NCBI GenBank assembly: GCA_041287495.1
Contig: JBEULE010000035.1
Span: 1 to 17,348 of the forward strand
DNA from: JAOABC01 sp041287495
Lineage (GTDB): Bacteria; Aquificota; Aquificia; Aquificales; Hydrogenothermaceae
Direction: 5' to 3'
DNA length: 17,348 nt
Below the pieces are notes generated by a model. That model was not told where the DNA came from. It saw only the letters and a list, made by a program, of their open reading frames with translations, and did no database searches. This document shows, piece after piece, positions 14,058 through 17,348 of the stretch. Positions within the stretch are counted from its first letter, which is position 1; each line of letters opens with the position of its first letter. Made by a program: the position numbers and the translations under genes.

Positions 14058-16139
14058 ATGTCAAGGCAGGTGCCAATTGAAAAATTAAGAAATATCGGTA
14101 TTGTTGCCCATATAGATGCTGGTAAAACAACAACTACAGAAAGAATTCTATTCTATACGGGAAAAACTTACAAAATAGGTGAAGTCCATGAAGGTGCGGC
14201 GACAATGGACTGGATGGAACAGGAGAAGGAAAGAGGAATTACGATAACTGCTGCAACCACTGCTGCGTATTGGAAAGGACATCAGCTTAATATCATTGAT
14301 ACTCCTGGACACGTTGATTTTGGTGTTGAAGTTGTTAGATCAATGAAAGCCCTTGACGGTATAATTTTTGTATTTGCATCTGTTGAAGGTGTTCAACCTC
14401 AGTCTGAGGCAAACTGGAGATGGGCAGATAGATTTGGTGTTCCAAGGATTGCTTTTGTAAATAAAATGGACAGAGTAGGTGCTAACTTCTTTGGTGTTTA
14501 TGAAGACATAAAGAAAAAACTCGGTGCAAATCCAGTTCCTATACAGATACCTGTAGGTGCAGAAGATAACTTCGTCGGTGTAGTAGACCTTATGGATATG
14601 AAAGCAATTATTTGGGAAGGAGATGAGCTTGGAGCTAAATTCTCTGAAAAAGAAATACCTGCTGATTTAGTTGACCTAGCTCAGGAATGGCGTGAGAAAA
14701 TGATTGAAGCCATCGTTGAGACTGACGAAGGTTTGATGGAGAAGTATTTTAACGGAGAAGAAATTACTGTTAATGAACTTAAAAAAGCTCTTAGAAAAGC
14801 AACAATAGAGAGAAAACTTGTTCCTATGCTCTGTGGAACAGCATTTAAAAATAAAGGTATACAACCTCTGTTAGATGCTGTTATAGATTACTTACCGTCT
14901 CCAGTAGATTTACCTCCTGTTAAAGGAACGAATCCAAATACAAATGAAGAAATAGAAAGAAAACCTTCAGATGATGAGCCATTCTGTGCTTTAGCATTTA
15001 AAGTTATGGCAGATCCTTATGCTGGACAGTTAACCTACTTTAGGGTTTATTCTGGTTCTATAAAAGCAGGACAAACTGTTATTATATCAAATAAAGGTAA
15101 GAAAGAGAGAGTTGGTAGAATACTTAGAATGCATGCAAATCAAAGAGAGGAAATTACCGAAGTTTATGCAGGAGATATAGCAGCGGCAGTAGGACTTGAT
15201 GCAACAACCGGAGACACTCTCTGTGATGAAAAAGCACCGATAGTTTTAGAGAAGATGGAATTTCCAGAACCAGTTATAGCTATGGCTATAGAGCCAAAAA
15301 CAAAATCGGATCAAGAGAAACTTTCTCAAGTTTTAAATAAATTTATGAAAGAGGACCCTACATTTAAAGTTTCGGTTGACCCTGAAACAAACCAAACTCT
15401 TATACATGGTATGGGAGAGCTTCACTTAGAAATTATAATTGATAGAATGAAGAGAGAATATAAACTTGAAGTTAATGTAGGTAAGCCTCAGGTAGCATAC
15501 AAAGAAACAATTAAGAAAAAAGCTACTGCAGAAGGTAAATTTATAAGACAGTCTGGTGGTAGAGGTCAGTACGGTCACGTTTGGATAGAGATAGAGCCTA
15601 ATCCAGATAAAGAGTATGAGTTTGTAGATAAAATTGTTGGCGGTGTTATTCCGAAGGAATTTATACCTGCTGTTGATGAAGGTATAAGAGAAGCTATGAA
15701 TCAAGGTGTTGTTGCTGGATATCCTGTTATTAATGTAAAAGCTACACTCTTTGATGGGTCATTCCATGAAGTTGACTCTTCAGAGATAGCATTTAAGATT
15801 GCCGCTTCTATTGCATTTAGGGATGCTATGAGAAAGGCAGACCCTGTGTTACTTGAACCTATAATGAATGTTGAGGTTGACACTCCAGAAGAGTATATGG
15901 GAGATGTTATGGGAGACCTTAACAGAAGAAGGGGAAGAATACTAGGTATGGAGAAAAGAGGAAACACCCAAACTATAAAAGCTGAAGTTCCTCTTGCTGA
16001 GATGTTTGGATACGCAACAGACCTAAGATCGTTAACACAGGGTAGAGCTACATTTGTTATGACATTTGCAAGATACGAAGAAGTTCCAAAACATATAGCT
16101 GAAGCTGTTGCTGGACAGAAAAATAAATCTAAAGAGTAA
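14058..16139 (+). CDS. fusA: Elongation factor G
   Basis: A 693-residue translational GTPase of normal length that drives tRNA-mRNA translocation and ribosome recycling. G motifs: G1 AHIDAGKT (17-24), G2 RGITI (59-63), G3 DTPGH (81-85), G4 NKMD (135-138), and the GTAFKNKG segment of G5 type. Later domains show VMADPYAGQLTYFRVYSG (domain II), EDPTFKV and MGELHLEIIIDRMKREY (domain III), SGGRGQYGHVWIEIEP (domain IV) and EVPLAEMFGYATDLRSLTQGRATF (domain V). No sign of an EF-G2-type paralogue. TTGGAGGAAA (14041-14050) precedes the ATG. It lies 22 bases before tuf, an operon arrangement found across bacteria. Confidence 0.99.
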   Translation: MSRQVPIEKLRNIGIVAHIDAGKTTTTERILFYTGKTYKIGEVHEGAATMDWMEQEKERGITITAATTAAYWKGHQLNIIDTPGHVDFGVEVVRSMKALDGIIFVFASVEGVQPQSEANWRWADRFGVPRIAFVNKMDRVGANFFGVYEDIKKKLGANPVPIQIPVGAEDNFVGVVDLMDMKAIIWEGDELGAKFSEKEIPADLVDLAQEWREKMIEAIVETDEGLMEKYFNGEEITVNELKKALRKATIERKLVPMLCGTAFKNKGIQPLLDAVIDYLPSPVDLPPVKGTNPNTNEEIERKPSDDEPFCALAFKVMADPYAGQLTYFRVYSGSIKAGQTVIISNKGKKERVGRILRMHANQREEITEVYAGDIAAAVGLDATTGDTLCDEKAPIVLEKMEFPEPVIAMAIEPKTKSDQEKLSQVLNKFMKEDPTFKVSVDPETNQTLIHGMGELHLEIIIDRMKREYKLEVNVGKPQVAYKETIKKKATAEGKFIRQSGGRGQYGHVWIEIEPNPDKEYEFVDKIVGGVIPKEFIPAVDEGIREAMNQGVVAGYPVINVKATLFDGSFHEVDSSEIAFKIAASIAFRDAMRKADPVLLEPIMNVEVDTPEEYMGDVMGDLNRRRGRILGMEKRGNTQTIKAEVPLAEMFGYATDLRSLTQGRATFVMTFARYEEVPKHIAEAVAGQKNKSKE

Positions 16140-16161
16140 TTAAAAAGGAGGTAAAGAACAT

Positions 16162-17348
16162 ATGGCAAAAGAGAAGTTTGTAAGAGGAAAAGAGCATTTA
16201 AACGTGGGAACAATAGGGCACGTTGACCACGGGAAAACAACACTAACAGCAGCAATCACATACGTACAAAGCAAGAAAGGACTTGCCAAATTTGTAGGAT
16301 ATGCAGATATAGACAAAGCACCAGAAGAAAGAGAGAGAGGAATCACAATAAACATTACACACGTAGAATACGAGACAGAGAAGAGACACTACGCACACGT
16401 AGACTGTCCAGGGCACGCTGACTACATAAAGAACATGATAACTGGAGCAGCACAGATGGACGGAGCTATACTTGTCGTATCAGCAGCAGACGGACCAATG
16501 CCACAGACAAGGGAGCACGTTCTACTTGCAAGACAGGTAAACGTTCCATACATAGTAGTATTTTTAAACAAATGTGATATGGTAGACGACCCAGAGTTAA
16601 TAGACCTAGTAGAGATGGAAGTAAGGGAGTTACTATCAAAGTATGACTTTCCAGGGGACGAAGTACCAGTAATAAGAGGGTCAGCATTAGGGGCACTAAA
16701 CGACGATCCAAAATGGGTTGCATCAGTAGAAGAACTACTCAAAGCAATGGACGAATACATACCAACACCACCAAGGGAGACAGACAAACCATTCTTAATG
16801 GCTATAGAGGACGTATTTACGATAACAGGAAGAGGAACAGTAGTAACAGGAAGAGTAGAGAGAGGAACATTAAAAGTAGGAGACGAAGTAGAGATAGTAG
16901 GGTTATCAGAAGAGAAGAAGAAGACAGTAGTAACAGGAATAGAGATGTTTAGGAAGCAGTTAGACGAAGCTATAGCAGGGGACAACATAGGAGTACTATT
17001 AAGGGGAATAACAAAAGACGAAGTAGAGAGAGGACAAGTATTAGCCAAACCAGGGACAATAACACCACATAAGAGATTCAAGGCACAGGTGTATGTATTA
17101 TCAAAAGAGGAAGGAGGAAGGCATACACCATTTTTCTTAGGATACAGGCCACAGTTTTACATCAGGACAGCGGATATAACAGGTACGGTAGTAGGGTTAC
17201 CAGAGGGGCAAGAGATGGTAATGCCAGGAGACAATGTGGAGTTAGAAGTAGAGTTAATGGTGCCTGTAGCTATGGAAGAGCAGATGAGATTTGCTATCAG
17301 AGAAGGTGGAAAAACTGTAGGTGCTGGTGTCGTTACTAAAATACTTGA
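16162..17348 (+). CDS. tuf: Elongation factor Tu, nearly complete (cut by window edge before the last base of codon 396)
   Basis: EF-Tu delivers aminoacyl-tRNA as a GTP complex. All GTPase motifs are present: G1 GHVDHGKT (19-26), G2 RGITI (59-63), G3 DCPGH (81-85) with catalytic H85, G4 NKCD (136-139) and G5 SAL (174-176). Domains 2 and 3 follow (VFTITGRGTVVTGRVERG; HTPFFLGYRPQFYIRTADITG). The window stops at the second base of codon 396; by comparison with the identical end at positions 1-145 the protein would be 396 residues ending KILD. AAGGAGGT (16145-16152) precedes the ATG. Codon use is unlike the neighbouring genes: until about codon 367 nearly all Thr codons are ACA and all Pro codons CCA, then it switches to T-ending codons (CCT, GCT, ACT, GGT). 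Confidence 0.98.
   Translation, partial: MAKEKFVRGKEHLNVGTIGHVDHGKTTLTAAITYVQSKKGLAKFVGYADIDKAPEERERGITINITHVEYETEKRHYAHVDCPGHADYIKNMITGAAQMDGAILVVSAADGPMPQTREHVLLARQVNVPYIVVFLNKCDMVDDPELIDLVEMEVRELLSKYDFPGDEVPVIRGSALGALNDDPKWVASVEELLKAMDEYIPTPPRETDKPFLMAIEDVFTITGRGTVVTGRVERGTLKVGDEVEIVGLSEEKKKTVVTGIEMFRKQLDEAIAGDNIGVLLRGITKDEVERGQVLAKPGTITPHKRFKAQVYVLSKEEGGRHTPFFLGYRPQFYIRTADITGTVVGLPEGQEMVMPGDNVELEVELMVPVAMEEQMRFAIREGGKTVGAGVVTKIL
17208..17348 (+). repeat. Terminal direct repeat, right copy
   Basis: Identical over all 141 bases to positions 1-141, same orientation, within the 3' end of tuf. If the two ends were joined by this overlap, the result would be a 17,207-bp circle with a single intact tuf running into rpmG; two separate chromosomal tuf genes are the more likely explanation. 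Confidence 0.98.

Noticed and set aside
15701..16355. Minus-strand open frames overlapping the fusA 3' end and tuf 5' end
   Set aside because: They are shadows of fusA and tuf with low-complexity translations, and they would occupy the fusA-tuf junction that holds the tuf ribosome-binding site.
16713..16952. Plus-strand 79-codon frame within tuf
   Set aside because: Out of frame with EF-Tu; the Arg/Asn/Ser-rich translation is an artefact of the purine-rich codons of tuf.
16422..17081. Long minus-strand open frame (219 codons) opposite tuf
   Set aside because: It lies wholly inside tuf, which has all GTPase motifs on the plus strand. The Ser/Thr/Pro-rich translation is what the unusual codon use of tuf produces in reverse, and there is no sign of an independent gene.
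1..17348. A 17.2-kb circular plasmid or phage-like element, suggested by identical ends
   Set aside because: The content is exclusively single-copy chromosomal core genes with no replication, partition or mobility gene, and the repeat is the 3' end of tuf, a gene commonly present twice.

Overview
The window is a dense, single-strand (+) block of core transcription and translation genes. It is AT-rich and has almost no free space between genes. The order is: 3' end of a tuf gene, rpmG, tRNA-Trp, secE, nusG, rplK, rplA, rplJ, rplL, [hairpin terminator/attenuator], rpoB, [short hairpin], rpoC, [terminator + promoter], rpsL, rpsG, fusA, and a second tuf that is cut by the window edge two bases into its last sense codon. 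No stretch of more than about 140 bases lacks a gene. I see no mobile element, CRISPR array, defence locus or foreign cargo.

Likely source (inference): a thermophilic member of the Aquificota, most like the low-GC Hydrogenothermaceae (Sulfurihydrogenibium/Persephonella type). The reasons are very long beta (1489 aa) and beta' (1577 aa) subunits, a NusG with a large extra domain inside its NGN domain, Lys/Glu-rich proteins, AT-rich codons, and the joined order tuf-rpmG-trnW-secE-nusG-rplKAJL-rpoBC-rpsLG-fusA-tuf. No database comparison was possible.

How the genes work together: EF-Tu, EF-G, L33, L11, L1, L10, L7/L12, S12 and S7 are ribosome or elongation components. RpoB and RpoC are the two large RNA polymerase subunits. 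NusG links polymerase to the leading ribosome. SecE is part of the protein export channel. Regulation visible in the sequence: a strong hairpin between rplL and rpoB, which would lower polymerase output relative to ribosomal proteins; a weaker hairpin between rpoB and rpoC; and a terminator after rpoC whose 3' arm overlaps a near-consensus sigma70-type promoter (TTGATT, 17 bp, TATAAT) that should start the rpsL-rpsG-fusA-tuf transcript.

Most notable points: (1) the first 141 bases and the last 141 bases of the window are identical and both are the 3' end of tuf. This indicates duplicated tuf genes and/or a de Bruijn graph contig end, so the sequence could be mistaken for a 17.2-kb circle. (2) The terminal tuf changes codon style abruptly near 17263. 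(3) RpoB carries a four-cysteine zinc-ribbon-like insertion near residues 84-117. (4) RpoC contains a tandem 58-residue internal duplication and an extra clamp-region segment of about 100 residues. I found no undescribed multigene system; the novelty is in lineage-specific insertions within known proteins and in the tuf structure.
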